A DNA stretch of 64,000 nt from Brevibacterium sp. S111 (GCF_004745075.1 NZ_RHFH01000006.1:186001-250000), one strand, 5' to 3'. Numbered from the stretch's first letter, positions 8,618-19,836 are shown. Notes: generated from the letters alone by a model not told the origin. Program-made: numbers and translations.

Positions 8618-10399
8618 GTGCGCCCCCTCCTCCGCTTCTGGCCCGATCTCCGCTCCCGCATCGGCGTGTACATCCTCGTGCTCGTCCTCACTCTCCTGGC
8701 CAACGGCATCCAACTCGTCGTGCCGATGATCACCGGCTACATCATCGACGGACCGATCGCGCACCGTGATCTGTCGGCCCTGTGGCTGCCCGTGCTCGGA
8801 GTCCTGGCCATCGGCGTCGCCGAGGCGGTGGGCATGTGGGCCCGTCGGATGATCGTCGCGCCCGTGGTCTCGGGCTGGGAGATCATGTGGCGCTCCCGTC
8901 TCTTCGATCGCCTGCAGTACACCTCGGTGGCGATCCACGACTCCTGGGAATCGGGTCAGCTCCTCTCCCGCGCGGTCAACGACCTCTCGCAGATGCGCCG
9001 CTTCTTCGCGTTCGGGCTGCCCTTCCTCCTGTCGACGCCGATCGTCATCCTCGTCGGCACTGTCATGCTCTCGATCCTGCAGCCGGTCTTCGGCCTCATC
9101 ATGATCGCGATGGCCGTGCCGACGATCGTGTCGGTGTCGATCTTCGAACGCAGGTACCGGGAGACCTCGCGGCGGTCTCAGGACACGATCGGTGAGATCA
9201 CGACAGAGGTCGAGGAGTCCATCCAGGGCATCCGCATCCTCAAATCCTTCGGCCGCTCCCCCTGGGCCGCCGAACGGTTCTCCCTCGTGTCGCAGAAGTT
9301 CAAAGGTCTCGAGATCCGCAAGGCCAAACTCGACTCCTGGTTCTGGAGCGTCCTGCTGCTTCTGCCGACCCTGGCGCAGGCCGCCATCGTCGGCGTGGGC
9401 ACCTGGGGCGTCGTCCAGGGCTGGACGACCATCGGCACCGTCGTCGCCGGTGTGACCATCTCGATGGTGCTGCGGATGCCGATCGAGATGCTCGGCTTCC
9501 TGCTTGCCGATGCGCTCATGTCGCTGACCGCGGCGACACGGTACTGGGAGGTCATCGACATCCGGCATGACATCACCGACACCGACGGCAGCGTCGACGA
9601 CGATCCCGATGTCGGATCCTATCGCGGAGCGCTCGAATTCGATTCCGTCGACTTCCACTTCGCCGACACCGACCGTCTCACTCTGCACGGCCTCGATCTG
9701 CGCATCGAACCGGGACAGACGCTGGCACTTGTCGGCGCCACCGGTTCGGGCAAGACGACGCTGGCTTCGCTGGTTCCCCGACTCCAGGACGTCACCGCCG
9801 GCGCGGTGCGCATCGACGGGGTCGACATCCGGGACATGCCGGTCAATGAGCTCCGTCATCTCGTGTCGGTGTCCTTCGAGGATCCGATCCTGTTCTCGGC
9901 CTCGGTGGCCGAGAACGTGGAGATGGGGGCTCCCGGCTCGGACGAGGACGAGATCTGGACGGCTCTGGAGATCGCCTCGGCGAAGGACTTCGTCTCCCGA
10001 CTGCCCGAGGGCCTGGGCACTCGGGTCGGTGAACAGGGCCTGTCCCTGTCCGGCGGTCAGCGGCAGCGCTTGGCGCTGGCGCGTGCGGTCATCGGTCGTC
10101 CCCGCATCCTCGTCCTCGACGATCCGCTCTCGGCCGTCGACGTCGACACCGAGGACCGGGTGCAGAGGGCCCTGCGCGAGATCCTGCCCGATTCGACGAC
10201 GCTCATCATCGCCCACCGTCCCTCGACCGCGGCCTTGGCCGATGTCGTCGCCGTGCTCGACGAAGGCAGGATCGCGGCCCTGGGCACCCACGAGCAGCTG
10301 CTCGAATCATCACCTCTCTACCGGGAGCTGATGGGAGCGAGCGCGAAGGCCGAAGCACATACGACAGACGCACACAGCTGGGAAGGAGGCCGCCGATGA
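8618..10399 (+). CDS. ABC exporter half-transporter, degenerate-site subunit
   Basis: An ABC-type exporter half of about 593 aa: an N-terminal six-helix membrane domain (about 1-300), then a nucleotide-binding domain with Walker A GATGSGKTT (near 372), signature LSLSGGQRQR and Walker B LVLDDPLSAVD. The catalytic glutamate after Walker B is Asp, while the signature is canonical. The next gene has the opposite pattern, so the two form a heterodimer of the BmrCD/TM287-288 type with one hydrolytic and one degenerate ATP site. The substrate (drug, lipid or peptide) is unknown. The stop overlaps the next start (ATGA). Confidence 0.9.
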   Translation: MRPLLRFWPDLRSRIGVYILVLVLTLLANGIQLVVPMITGYIIDGPIAHRDLSALWLPVLGVLAIGVAEAVGMWARRMIVAPVVSGWEIMWRSRLFDRLQYTSVAIHDSWESGQLLSRAVNDLSQMRRFFAFGLPFLLSTPIVILVGTVMLSILQPVFGLIMIAMAVPTIVSVSIFERRYRETSRRSQDTIGEITTEVEESIQGIRILKSFGRSPWAAERFSLVSQKFKGLEIRKAKLDSWFWSVLLLLPTLAQAAIVGVGTWGVVQGWTTIGTVVAGVTISMVLRMPIEMLGFLLADALMSLTAATRYWEVIDIRHDITDTDGSVDDDPDVGSYRGALEFDSVDFHFADTDRLTLHGLDLRIEPGQTLALVGATGSGKTTLASLVPRLQDVTAGAVRIDGVDIRDMPVNELRHLVSVSFEDPILFSASVAENVEMGAPGSDEDEIWTALEIASAKDFVSRLPEGLGTRVGEQGLSLSGGQRQRLALARAVIGRPRILVLDDPLSAVDVDTEDRVQRALREILPDSTTLIIAHRPSTAALADVVAVLDEGRIAALGTHEQLLESSPLYRELMGASAKAEAHTTDAHSWEGGRR

Positions 10400-12210
10400 G
10401 CATTCCCCGCCTCGATCGCGACGACGAAGTCGACGAACTGCCGCCGGACATCGCCGCGAAGGCTCGCGCCCTGCTCAAGTCCCTGGTCCGGCCGCACCTG
10501 GCGATGGCGATCTTCCTCGCCCTCATCGTCGTCCTCACCGCGCTCATGCTCGTCATCGGGCCGGTCTTCATCGCCGATGCCCTCGACCAGGGCATCCCCC
10601 GCGCCGTCGACGGCGACACCGGGCCGCTCATCACGGCGGTCTCCCTGTTCATCGCCTCGGCCGTGGCTTCGGCGGTGCTCGCCTTCACCTCCACCCGCCT
10701 CGTCGGGATCACCGCGCAGAAGATCCTCTTCACCCTGCGGGAGAGGGTCTTCACCCACGTGCAGCGACTCGACCTGGGCTATCACGAGAAGTCGACCTCG
10801 GGGCGCCTCGTCTCCCGCCAGACCTCGGACATGGAATCCGTGCAGCAGTTCCTGTCCTATTCGCTCTTCGATACGGCCCTGGCGCTGCTGCAGATGATCT
10901 TCATCGCCGTCACCCTCATCGTCCTCGACATCCCGCTGGCCATCGTCGTCTTCGCCGGGTTCATCCCGCTGTTCTTCATCACGAAGGCCGCACATTCGAC
11001 CCAGCGCAACGCCTATCGGCGCACCCGGACCTCGATCGCCAAGGTCATCGTCCACTTCGTCGAGACGATGGGCGGCATCCGCGCGGTCCAGGCCTATCGG
11101 CGCCAGCCCGAACGACGTGGGACGCTGAGCGATCAGGATTCGCGCTACCGCGATGCCAACACCGATGCCCTGCGCGGGGTGGCCTGGTTCGCCGGGTGGA
11201 CCCGGCTGATCGGCAACGTCACCCAGACCGTGATCATCGTCGTCGGTGCCTGGCTCGTCATCGAAGGGTGGACCCAGATCGGTGTGCTCGCCGCGTTCAT
11301 CCTCTATCTGCGACGGTTCTACGGCCCGCTCGACGAACTCGTGCAGGCGTTCAACCTCTATCAGTCCGCCTCCGCGGCGCTGGAGAAGATCGCGGCCGTA
11401 CTCGACACCGACCCCGAAGTGATCCCACCCTCCCAGCCCCACTCACTGCCCGCGCAGGACAGCGGCCAGGCCAGCGGCCGCTCGGTCGATCTCACTCATG
11501 TGCGATTCTCCTACGGCGACGGGCCCGATGTGCTGCCCCGCTTCGATCTGCGCATTCCGGCGGGCCAGATCGTCGCCCTCGTCGGCGCCACAGGGGCGGG
11601 CAAGTCGACCCTGGTCAAGCTCGTCACCCGGTTCTACGATCCCACCGAGGGCCGAATCACCATCGACGAGGTGGACCTGCGCGACCTCGATGACGCGCAG
11701 CTGCGATCACACGTCGTCATGGTCACCCAGGAGTCCTTCCTCTTCGCCGGCACCATCGCCGACAACATCAGGATCGGCAACCCCGAAGCCGGTGATGATG
11801 AGGTCATCGCCGCAGCGAAGGCGGTGGGACTGGACGGGTTCATCCGCCGCCTGCCCGAAGGCTATGCCACGGATGTCAAGAAGCGCGGCGGCCGGCTGAG
11901 TTCGGGTCAGCGTCAGCTCGTGTCCTTCGCCCGAGTCTTCCTCGCCGACCCGGATGTCGTCGTCCTCGACGAGGCGACCGCCCATCTCGACATCCCCTCG
12001 GAGAGGCTGGTGCAGAACGCTCTGGCCACCGTGCTCGAGGGCCGGACCGCGATCATCATCGCCCACCGCCTCTCGACCGTCGAGATCGCCGACCGCGTGC
12101 TCGTCATGGATGCCGGACGGATCATCGAAGACGGAACCCCGGCCGACCTCATCGCCGGAACGGGCAAGTTCGCGCAGCTGCATCGGGCCTGGAAGGACTC
12201 GCTGGTGTGA
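10396..12210 (+). CDS. ABC exporter half-transporter, catalytic-site subunit
   Basis: The second half of the heterodimeric exporter, 604 aa. Hydrophobic helices fall near 32-52, 75-95, 150-195 and 255-310. The nucleotide-binding domain has Walker A GATGAGKST (near 398), Walker B VVLDEATAHLD with the catalytic Glu (near 526), and the altered signature RLSSGQRQL (LSGGQ becomes LSSGQ). Its signature completes the degenerate site of the partner, and its Glu pairs with the partner's canonical LSGGQ. It is translationally coupled to the upstream gene by ATGA. Substrate unknown. Confidence 0.9.
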   Translation: MSIPRLDRDDEVDELPPDIAAKARALLKSLVRPHLAMAIFLALIVVLTALMLVIGPVFIADALDQGIPRAVDGDTGPLITAVSLFIASAVASAVLAFTSTRLVGITAQKILFTLRERVFTHVQRLDLGYHEKSTSGRLVSRQTSDMESVQQFLSYSLFDTALALLQMIFIAVTLIVLDIPLAIVVFAGFIPLFFITKAAHSTQRNAYRRTRTSIAKVIVHFVETMGGIRAVQAYRRQPERRGTLSDQDSRYRDANTDALRGVAWFAGWTRLIGNVTQTVIIVVGAWLVIEGWTQIGVLAAFILYLRRFYGPLDELVQAFNLYQSASAALEKIAAVLDTDPEVIPPSQPHSLPAQDSGQASGRSVDLTHVRFSYGDGPDVLPRFDLRIPAGQIVALVGATGAGKSTLVKLVTRFYDPTEGRITIDEVDLRDLDDAQLRSHVVMVTQESFLFAGTIADNIRIGNPEAGDDEVIAAAKAVGLDGFIRRLPEGYATDVKKRGGRLSSGQRQLVSFARVFLADPDVVVLDEATAHLDIPSERLVQNALATVLEGRTAIIIAHRLSTVEIADRVLVMDAGRIIEDGTPADLIAGTGKFAQLHRAWKDSLV

Positions 12211-12228
12211 TCGATTCTCCTGTTTCAG

Positions 12229-12247
12229 CAATGTATATTGCACATTG
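12229..12247. repeat. Inverted repeat, possible operator
   Basis: CAATGTATATTGCACATTG contains the 6-bp arms CAATGT and ACATTG separated by 7 bp. It overlaps TATATT, a good -10 candidate (12234-12239), 30 bp before the next gene's ATG. A repressor site is plausible, but no regulator gene is adjacent. Confidence 0.45.
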
Positions 12248-12276
12248 ACAGGAAGTCGACGCGACGAGGAGGACGC

Positions 12277-12756
12277 ATGGATGCCGATGTCGACGATCGT
12301 GAACGTCAGATCATCACTGATGCCATCGCCCGCGGCTATACGGTGGCCCAGTGGATCGCCTGCGTCATCTGTCTGGTGTTCATCGCCTCGGGCCTGTGGT
12401 GGGCCGGCATCCTCGTGCTCGTCGGCACGCTGTTCGAACTCCCCCGCAGAGCGACACAGCGCTACGCACGCAAACGCGGTGTCGATCTGAGCGTTCCGCC
12501 TGGTAAGGAAGTCGAGAAGACGTCGCTGTCGGGCTTGGCGTTCGGGCTCGTCTTCATTCCCCTCGTCTGCGGACTGATCATCGCCGAAGGGAGGCTCGGA
12601 CACCCCCTGCTGCCCTGGTCCTGGCGGGCGGGGTTCGACGGTTCGGACATCTTTACGCTCATACCCTTCATCTTCCTCGGACTCGTCGTCACCATCTCAT
12701 GGTTCGTCCACCGACGCAGGGAATCCCGGAAGGTCGATCATGCTCCGTCCCGGTGA
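12277..12756 (+). CDS. Hypothetical four-helix membrane protein
   Basis: I do not recognise the family. The 159-aa protein has two closely spaced hydrophobic segments (about 21-51), a basic loop (PRRATQRYARKR), a third segment near 82-100 and a fourth near 123-143, ending in a basic tail. The start at 12277 is chosen because GAGGAGGA lies just upstream; an in-frame ATG 39 bp earlier would sit on the candidate operator. It follows the exporter genes by 66 bp but appears to have its own promoter. Confidence 0.7.
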   Translation: MDADVDDRERQIITDAIARGYTVAQWIACVICLVFIASGLWWAGILVLVGTLFELPRRATQRYARKRGVDLSVPPGKEVEKTSLSGLAFGLVFIPLVCGLIIAEGRLGHPLLPWSWRAGFDGSDIFTLIPFIFLGLVVTISWFVHRRRESRKVDHAPSR

Positions 12757-12788
12757 GCCTGGGGGATGTGGACGGCCGGCCAGCGCGA

Positions 12789-13409
12789 TCACTCGCGGAT
12801 GAGGGGAACGAAGCGGTACCGACCGTGCCCCGTGATCGCGATGTCATCGACGTCGACTCCGGTGCGCGTGACCTTGAGCATCTCCCCCTGCACAGGGATG
12901 ACCATGATGCCGCCGATCTCCAGCTGAGCAACCAGCTGGACGGGCATCTCCTCGGCACCGGCCGAGACGAGGATCCTGTCGAACGGAGCGGCATCGGGCA
13001 GCCCGAGCACCCCTGACCTCGCCTCATGAATGTCGACCGCAGCGAGTCCTCCCTCGATTCGTCGAGCGCTCTCCTGCTCGAATCCTCCGATCACCGCTCG
13101 CGAGGACTCGACGAGTCCACGGTGCCTTTCGACACCGTTCACCTGCCCCTCCTCCCCGACGAGCACTGCCAGCAGCGCCGTCGTCCACCCCGAGCCGGAA
13201 CCGAGGTCGAGGACCCGATCGCCGCGGCGGACATCGAGGAGTTCGAGCATATCGGCGACCGTGCTCGGTTGGGAGTTCGTCTGACCGTGGCCGATCGCCA
13301 AGGGCACGTTGCTGGCCGAGTGCCTCCGTTCGGCTGCGGGCAGAAAATGGGCACGCGGCACCGCCTCGAACGCCTCGGTCACCGACAGTCGCCTGCGATC
13401 GTCGGCCAT
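12789..13409 (-). CDS. Protein-L-isoaspartate O-methyltransferase-like protein
   Basis: This 206-aa SAM-dependent methyltransferase of the PCMT family acts in repair of isoaspartyl damage in proteins. It has the SAM-binding motif VLDLGSGSG (66-74) and the PCMT-type substrate stretch GHGQTNSQPSTVADML (41-56). AGGAGG lies 5 nt before the ATG. It converges with the membrane protein gene and diverges from apt. The SQPS sequence differs somewhat from the canonical family motif, so a related protein methyltransferase activity is possible. Confidence 0.8.
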   Translation of the reverse strand: MADDRRRLSVTEAFEAVPRAHFLPAAERRHSASNVPLAIGHGQTNSQPSTVADMLELLDVRRGDRVLDLGSGSGWTTALLAVLVGEEGQVNGVERHRGLVESSRAVIGGFEQESARRIEGGLAAVDIHEARSGVLGLPDAAPFDRILVSAGAEEMPVQLVAQLEIGGIMVIPVQGEMLKVTRTGVDVDDIAITGHGRYRFVPLIRE

Positions 13410-13490
13410 CGTCGCCTCCTGTCCGGGTGCATGACGGCGGGTGTCGCCCTCATCGGCAGTCTGCGGCGAGCGCCCGCAGATTTCAAGACC

Positions 13491-13507
13491 CGTGCCGGAC
13501 CGGCACG
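13491..13507. repeat. Short GC palindrome before apt
   Basis: CGTGCCGG and CCGGCACG flank a single base, 34 bp before the apt start and just upstream of its -10 hexamer. It could be an operator or a chance GC palindrome. Confidence 0.35.
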
Positions 13508-13529
13508 AGACTCTGTGGGGCCACCGAGT

Positions 13530-13535
13530 ATCGTT
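13530..13535 (+). promoter_or_regulatory. -10 element for leaderless apt mRNA
   Basis: TATCGT is followed by TGACC and then the GTG start at 13541, with no Shine-Dalgarno between them. Spacing fits leaderless initiation. Confidence 0.5.
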
Positions 13536-13540
13536 GACCC

Positions 13541-14059
13541 GTGACGATTACCGAATTGGACCGCGCGAAGTCCCTCATCACCTCGATCCCCGACCATCCT
13601 GAGCCGGGAGTGAACTTCCGCGATATCTCACCGCTCATCGCCGACGGTCCCGCGCTGCGGGCCGTCACCGAGGCGCTCATCGCACCCTTCGCCGGTCAGT
13701 TCGACTTCGTCGGCGGACTCGAGGCCCGTGGGTTCCTCTTCGCCGGTACGATCGCGGCCATGACCGGCGTCGGCATCCTGCCCATCCGCAAAGCCGGCAA
13801 ACTCCCGAAGCCCGCTGCTGCAGCCTCCTACTCACTCGAATACGGCACCGCCACGATCGAAGCACCGGATGTGCTGGGAGAGGGCGCACGCGTCCTCCTC
13901 GTCGACGACATCCTCGCCACCGGAGGAACACTGACTGCGGCTCAGGCACTCGTGGCCGACCTCGGCGCCGAGGTCATCGGTTCGGCAGTCGTGCTCGAAC
14001 TGACCGGCCTCGGCGGCAGAGAACACGCGGGAGAGGTCCACGCCCTCTTCTCCGACTGA
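13541..14059 (+). CDS. apt: Adenine phosphoribosyltransferase
   Basis: This purine-salvage enzyme converts adenine and PRPP to AMP and pyrophosphate. At 172 aa it has the normal length. Family features are FRDISPLIAD near the N-terminus, GGLEARGFLF, the KAGKLPK loop and the PRPP-binding motif LLVDDILATGGTL (about 118-130). It starts with GTG immediately behind a -10 element, so its mRNA is probably leaderless. It converges with the PTS IIA gene. Confidence 0.95.
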   Translation: MTITELDRAKSLITSIPDHPEPGVNFRDISPLIADGPALRAVTEALIAPFAGQFDFVGGLEARGFLFAGTIAAMTGVGILPIRKAGKLPKPAAAASYSLEYGTATIEAPDVLGEGARVLLVDDILATGGTLTAAQALVADLGAEVIGSAVVLELTGLGGREHAGEVHALFSD

Positions 14060-14092
14060 GGCGACTCGCCCGAGCCGCGAGCAACACCTGTC

Positions 14093-14545
14093 TCAGTCGA
14101 CGCGGATGATGGTCTCGCCCGCGGCGATCGGACCGGCCTCGGCGATCGTCAGCGCCTGCGCATCGGCTTCGAGGACCACGACCGGCACGACCACGGACTT
14201 CCCTGCCTCACGTGATTCCGCGGTGTCCCAGACGATGACTTCCTCACCTTCCTGGATCTGCTGCCCCACCTCGGCGCACATGGTGAAACCCGCACCGGAC
14301 AGGTGCACGGTGTCGATGCCGAGGTGGACGAGCACCCCCTGATCGGGTCGGTGGGAGATGACGAACGCATGAGGCTTGAGACTCGTCACCGTACCGGACA
14401 CGGGGGCCTTGACCGTCAGTGTCGCGGCGTCTCCGGGATCGATGGCTGTCCCAGGGCCGACGAGCGCTTTCGCGAAGACGGGATCGGGGACTTCCGTCAA
14501 AGGGATCACCGTACCGGTGATGGGAGATGAGATCGTCACTGTCAC
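14093..14545 (-). CDS. PTS EIIA, glucose type
   Basis: A soluble phosphocarrier that takes phosphate from HPr and passes it to EIIB. The 150-aa domain opens SSPITGTVIPLTEVPDPVF and contains both histidines expected of EIIA-Glc: H59 in PHAF and the phosphorylated H74 in LVHLGIDTVHL. The GTG at 14545 is chosen for AGGAAG six bases upstream; upstream in-frame starts at 14566 (ATG) and 14626 (TTG) exist, but the latter lies in a CRP-like site and a TTGACA box. It sits downstream of the EIIB gene on the same strand. Neighbours indicate a GlcNAc/glucose PTS. Confidence 0.85.
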   Translation of the reverse strand: MTVTISSPITGTVIPLTEVPDPVFAKALVGPGTAIDPGDAATLTVKAPVSGTVTSLKPHAFVISHRPDQGVLVHLGIDTVHLSGAGFTMCAEVGQQIQEGEEVIVWDTAESREAGKSVVVPVVVLEADAQALTIAEAGPIAAGETIIRVD

Positions 14546-14618
14546 TCTCGTCTTCCTGCCCTTCATCGACTGCTGGATTCGTTCACCACTGGATCGGAGC
14601 TTTTCACCTAGACTGTCG

Positions 14619-14634
14619 TGTGTCAAAGGTCACA
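14619..14634. promoter_or_regulatory. CRP/GlxR-like site
   Basis: TGTGTCAAAGGTCACA matches the TGTGA-N6-TCACA consensus of actinobacterial CRP-family regulators (GlxR type) at 9 of 10 positions. It lies about 75 bp upstream of the EIIA start, overlapping TTGACA (minus strand, 14621-14626), and would link this PTS to cAMP/carbon control. Confidence 0.45.
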
Positions 14635-14674
14635 GACAAGGTTCGCTGTTGAACAAGGAGGGCGAGTACATGAC

Positions 14675-14908
14675 TCAGCCCATGAGGTCTTCGATGTCGT
14701 CGACGAGGTTGTCGGCCTCCGGACCGACGACGACTTGGACCGCGCTGCCCTGGACCATGACCCCGAACGCGCCGGCGGCAGTGAGCGCCTGCTCGTCGAC
14801 GAGTGCGTCATCGCCGACCTCGACACGCAGCCGAGTGATGCACGCTTCGATGTCGTCGATGTTGTCGGCGCCACCCAGGCCGGCGAGAATCTGCGCTGCT
14901 TTGTCCAT
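14675..14908 (-). CDS. PTS EIIB, glucose/GlcNAc type (stand-alone)
   Basis: The 77-aa single-domain EIIB receives phosphate from EIIA on C23 (ADNIDDIEACITRLRVEV region) and passes it to the sugar bound by EIIC. ATG 14908 is chosen because AAGGTG lies 6 nt upstream, and it gives a domain of typical EIIB length; longer in-frame starts add residues that do not resemble the domain. It is divergent from the EIIC gene and upstream of EIIA on the same strand, so the PTS permease is split over two transcripts. Confidence 0.88.
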   Translation of the reverse strand: MDKAAQILAGLGGADNIDDIEACITRLRVEVGDDALVDEQALTAAGAFGVMVQGSAVQVVVGPEADNLVDDIEDLMG

Positions 14909-15094
14909 ATCTGTCACCTTCATCTCCGGCGATGAAGCGCCGGCGTCGATTTCACATTCTGCGATCTGTGTCACAAGTCTACGGCGACTCGTGGCCGTGT
15001 CGCACGGCATCGACGAACCACCGGTCCTGTGCCGAGGGTCCGATCATCGCCCGGACCCCGGCATCCGATCGACCCACCCCCGAGGAGGAATCCG

Positions 15095-16465
<1,371 letters not shown>

Positions 16466-16510
16466 CCTTCCGACGGCCGGCGTCGACTGCGCAGATCCGC
16501 GACCCTGGGC

Positions 16511-17485
16511 TCAGCCGCAGGTGTCATACTTTCCTCGCAGCTGATCGCGGACCGCGAGCGCACTGGGGGTGTAGTATTCGTCGGGCTCACGCTCCCACTT
16601 GCTGTCATGCACGTAGTCGCATCCTCCGACGCTCACGGTCGCTCCGGTCGCCAAACCGCTGCCGCTGTGAGTCGGCTGCCCTGCCGTCCACGAGAGCGTC
16701 CACGGCTGTGAGGTCCCGGCATCGATCCTGTCGATGATCGTCATCAGGCGCGGTGCTGCATCCGTTCCGGCTTCCAGACGCGCGGTCACAGAGTTGAGTC
16801 GGTCGTCGCTGATCTCAACCTTCTCCACTTCGGGAATACTCGGTCGAAGCACCCCGGCCAACCTGTTCTGCTCCTGTGCGGAATAGGGGAACATCACGGT
16901 CCACGCGGCTTGCCGATGGGGTGCGACGGTGGCCTGCACCCGGTCTCGTCCGACCACGGCTCGGACAGCGGAGACAGCGGTGTCAGCGTCGGCGCTCAAG
17001 CCCCGGACATCCAACGAGTCCGCCATGTCCGTGTCATTGCGGATCTGCCAGCTGATATGGTCGGGATGCAGTGACGCGTTCAGCTTCTTCATCCCCACCA
17101 GCCGCGGCCGCAGCTGATCAGCATCGGGCACGCCTCGAATATCTGCTGTGAAGTCCTCGAACCCCAGCGTCAGCCCACGACTGTAGTCTGCGAACTCTGA
17201 TCCGACTTCGGCATTGAGCGTTGTTACGACATCGATGGCTTCGTCGTCAGCGGCTCCGGTCCCCATCCGGACTCGAAAGTCGAGTACCTGACCGGAATCG
17301 AACCCGTTCCGATAGGAGTGGTCGACGTCATCGACCCCGGGCATGCCAGAGAGCACACCGGCGATCTCTTCGGCCCGGTCGCTGAGGTCGGGGGTCGGGA
17401 GGCATCCGACCAGGCCGAGGAGGATTGCCGTCACGGTGAGGGCAAGCGGTGTCTGCCGGGGTCGTCGTCTGCTTCGCTGCTGCAT
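16511..17485 (-). CDS. Hypothetical lipoprotein
   Basis: I do not recognise the family. The N-terminus is a lipoprotein signal: basic RSRRRPR, hydrophobic core, and lipobox LVGC with C28 as the lipidated residue. The remaining 297 residues are soluble and probably extracytoplasmic. They contain repeated-looking segments (VTTLNAEVGSEF, VTARLEAGTDAA) but no motif known to me. Two further Cys near the C-terminus (GGCDYVHD and the penultimate C) could form a disulfide. It lies alone between the EIIC gene (convergent) and the aldo/keto reductase (divergent). Confidence 0.75.
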   Translation of the reverse strand: MQQRSRRRPRQTPLALTVTAILLGLVGCLPTPDLSDRAEEIAGVLSGMPGVDDVDHSYRNGFDSGQVLDFRVRMGTGAADDEAIDVVTTLNAEVGSEFADYSRGLTLGFEDFTADIRGVPDADQLRPRLVGMKKLNASLHPDHISWQIRNDTDMADSLDVRGLSADADTAVSAVRAVVGRDRVQATVAPHRQAAWTVMFPYSAQEQNRLAGVLRPSIPEVEKVEISDDRLNSVTARLEAGTDAAPRLMTIIDRIDAGTSQPWTLSWTAGQPTHSGSGLATGATVSVGGCDYVHDSKWEREPDEYYTPSALAVRDQLRGKYDTCG

Positions 17486-17586
17486 ACCCTCAGCCTATTC
17501 TCACCGCTCTGGCCGGGCCGGAGCAGGCAGTGACAGTTCTGGCACATGACTGCTTCACGCCTCACACCTGGGACGTGGCCATGGAA

Positions 17587-18479
<893 letters not shown>

Positions 18480-18546
18480 CACTGTCCTGACAGGCCGGCC
18501 CTCACCGAGGCGGACCGCCCCTTGGCAGGGCCCGCCGGGCAATGCG

Positions 18547-18582
18547 GAAGCCGCCGGAGAGTTCCGACTCTCCGGCGGCTTC
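18547..18582. terminator. Bidirectional terminator hairpin
   Basis: A perfect 16-bp stem (GAAGCCGCCGGAGAGT and its complement) with a 4-nt loop lies between the convergent aldo/keto reductase and 2-hydroxyacid dehydrogenase genes. Confidence 0.8.
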
Positions 18583-18605
18583 GTCGTCGTCAGCGGCTGG
18601 GGTCT

Positions 18606-19547
18606 CTAGCCGAGGACGCGGATCGGCTCGCCTGCGGCCCAGGCTTCGATGTCCTCAACTGCCTGAGTGAAGAAGATCCGGTACGTGTCCTCGGTGACAT
18701 AGCCGAGATGCGGGGTGAGCACCGTGCGCGGGGTGCTGCGCAGACGGTGGCCGACCGGCAGTGGTTCGAGGTCATGGACGTCGAGTCCCGCGCCGCGGAT
18801 CCGTCCCGCCTCCAGTGCCGCGATGAGCGCGTCGGTGTCGACGAGTCCCGCCCGGGAGGTGTTGACGAGGATGCTGTCTGGTTTCATGAGTTGAAGCTCG
18901 GCTGCCGAGACCAGAGCACGGCTGCGCTCACTGAGCTTGTAATGGATCGTGACGACGTCGGCGGTCGAGAACAGTTCCTCCCTGCTCACCGCTCGCACCC
19001 CCAGTGCTGCGGCCCGTTCGGCCTCGAGATTCTGGCTCCACGCCACGACGTCCATCCCGAAGGCCGCACCCACCCTGGCCACCTTCGTTCCCAGCCGGCC
19101 CAGACCGACGACGCCGAGGCGGTGTCCGTCGAGGTCTCCCCCGACGCTCGTCTGCCAGCCTCCGCTGCGGACCGAGGCGTCCTCGGCCGGGATGCTGCGC
19201 AGAACGGAGAGGATGAGTCCCCAGGTCAGCTCCGGCGTCGCCGAGGTGGTCGACTCGGTTCCGCAGACCACGATCCCCTGCGTATGCGCCGCCTCCACAT
19301 CGATGGAGGCATTCACCCGCCCCGTGGTCACGAGCAGCCGCAGATCCGGCAGTCGTGCCAGTCGGCCGGCCGTGAACGCGGTTCTCTCCCGCATCGCCAC
19401 GACCACCTCGGCGCCGGTGAGCACCTTGACCAGGTCATCGTCGTCGACGATGGGACGGTGGACGAACTCGACCTCGGAGTCAAGACGGGACCAGTCCGCG
19501 AAATCCGCGGCCACCTGCTGATAGTCATCGAGTACGACGATGCGCAT
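18606..19547 (-). CDS. D-2-hydroxyacid dehydrogenase family protein
   Basis: An NAD(P)-dependent dehydrogenase of 313 aa in the D-isomer-specific family. The Rossmann motif GLGRLG is at 148-153, and the catalytic triad is R232 (NTSRAG), E261 (HDLEP) and H280 (TPHLGY). There is no ACT or ASB domain, so it is not SerA. The segment IHYKLSERSR is a variant seen in a subgroup of unknown substrate. It is preceded directly by a small membrane protein gene (stop at 19549) on the same strand and ends near the bidirectional terminator. Confidence 0.88.
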   Translation of the reverse strand: MRIVVLDDYQQVAADFADWSRLDSEVEFVHRPIVDDDDLVKVLTGAEVVVAMRERTAFTAGRLARLPDLRLLVTTGRVNASIDVEAAHTQGIVVCGTESTTSATPELTWGLILSVLRSIPAEDASVRSGGWQTSVGGDLDGHRLGVVGLGRLGTKVARVGAAFGMDVVAWSQNLEAERAAALGVRAVSREELFSTADVVTIHYKLSERSRALVSAAELQLMKPDSILVNTSRAGLVDTDALIAALEAGRIRGAGLDVHDLEPLPVGHRLRSTPRTVLTPHLGYVTEDTYRIFFTQAVEDIEAWAAGEPIRVLG

Positions 19548-19548
19548 G

Positions 19549-19836
19549 TCATTCCCCTCGGTCTGTCCGCGAGTCCGTGCGACGACTGCGTCGCTCCATC
19601 ACCATCTGAACAAATCCTCGTGCAGACACGATCAGCGCCCCGCAGCCGATACCCAGAGCACCAGCCGCAAGCCATGAACTGTAAGTCAGACCCGCGAAGA
19701 TGAACCCAGCCACCGCGATGAGCCCAACCGGCCATGTCGGCAGATTTCGATGTTCCAGGACATCGCTCACCGCGACCGCGGCAACGGCCCCGATAGCCAC
19801 GATGGCGACATCTATCCAAATCACGAGACTAATCAT
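19549..19836 (-). CDS. Small hypothetical membrane protein
   Basis: A protein of about 95 aa with three hydrophobic segments (about 3-23, 36-50 and 55-73) and an Arg-rich tail. No family recognised. ATG 19836 is preferred because the hydrophobic part starts there; a GTG at 19908 would add 24 non-hydrophobic residues. It abuts the 2-hydroxyacid dehydrogenase gene, so the pair is probably one transcript. The DNA around its start is unusually A/T-rich for the window. Confidence 0.55.
   Translation of the reverse strand: MISLVIWIDVAIVAIGAVAAVAVSDVLEHRNLPTWPVGLIAVAGFIFAGLTYSSWLAAGALGIGCGALIVSARGFVQMVMERRSRRTDSRTDRGE

Noticed and set aside
8603..10291. 562-codon minus-strand frame opposite the ABC exporter
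   Set aside because: Asp/Gly/His/Arg-rich shadow; the exporter on the plus strand has all nucleotide-binding motifs.
14960..14980. Second CRP-like site (TGTGTCACA) upstream of EIIB
   Set aside because: The two half-sites are too close; the N6 spacing of the consensus is absent.
14911..15010. Longer EIIB starting at 15010
   Set aside because: The extra 34 residues are unlike the domain and would overlap the divergent promoter region; a properly spaced Shine-Dalgarno supports 14908.
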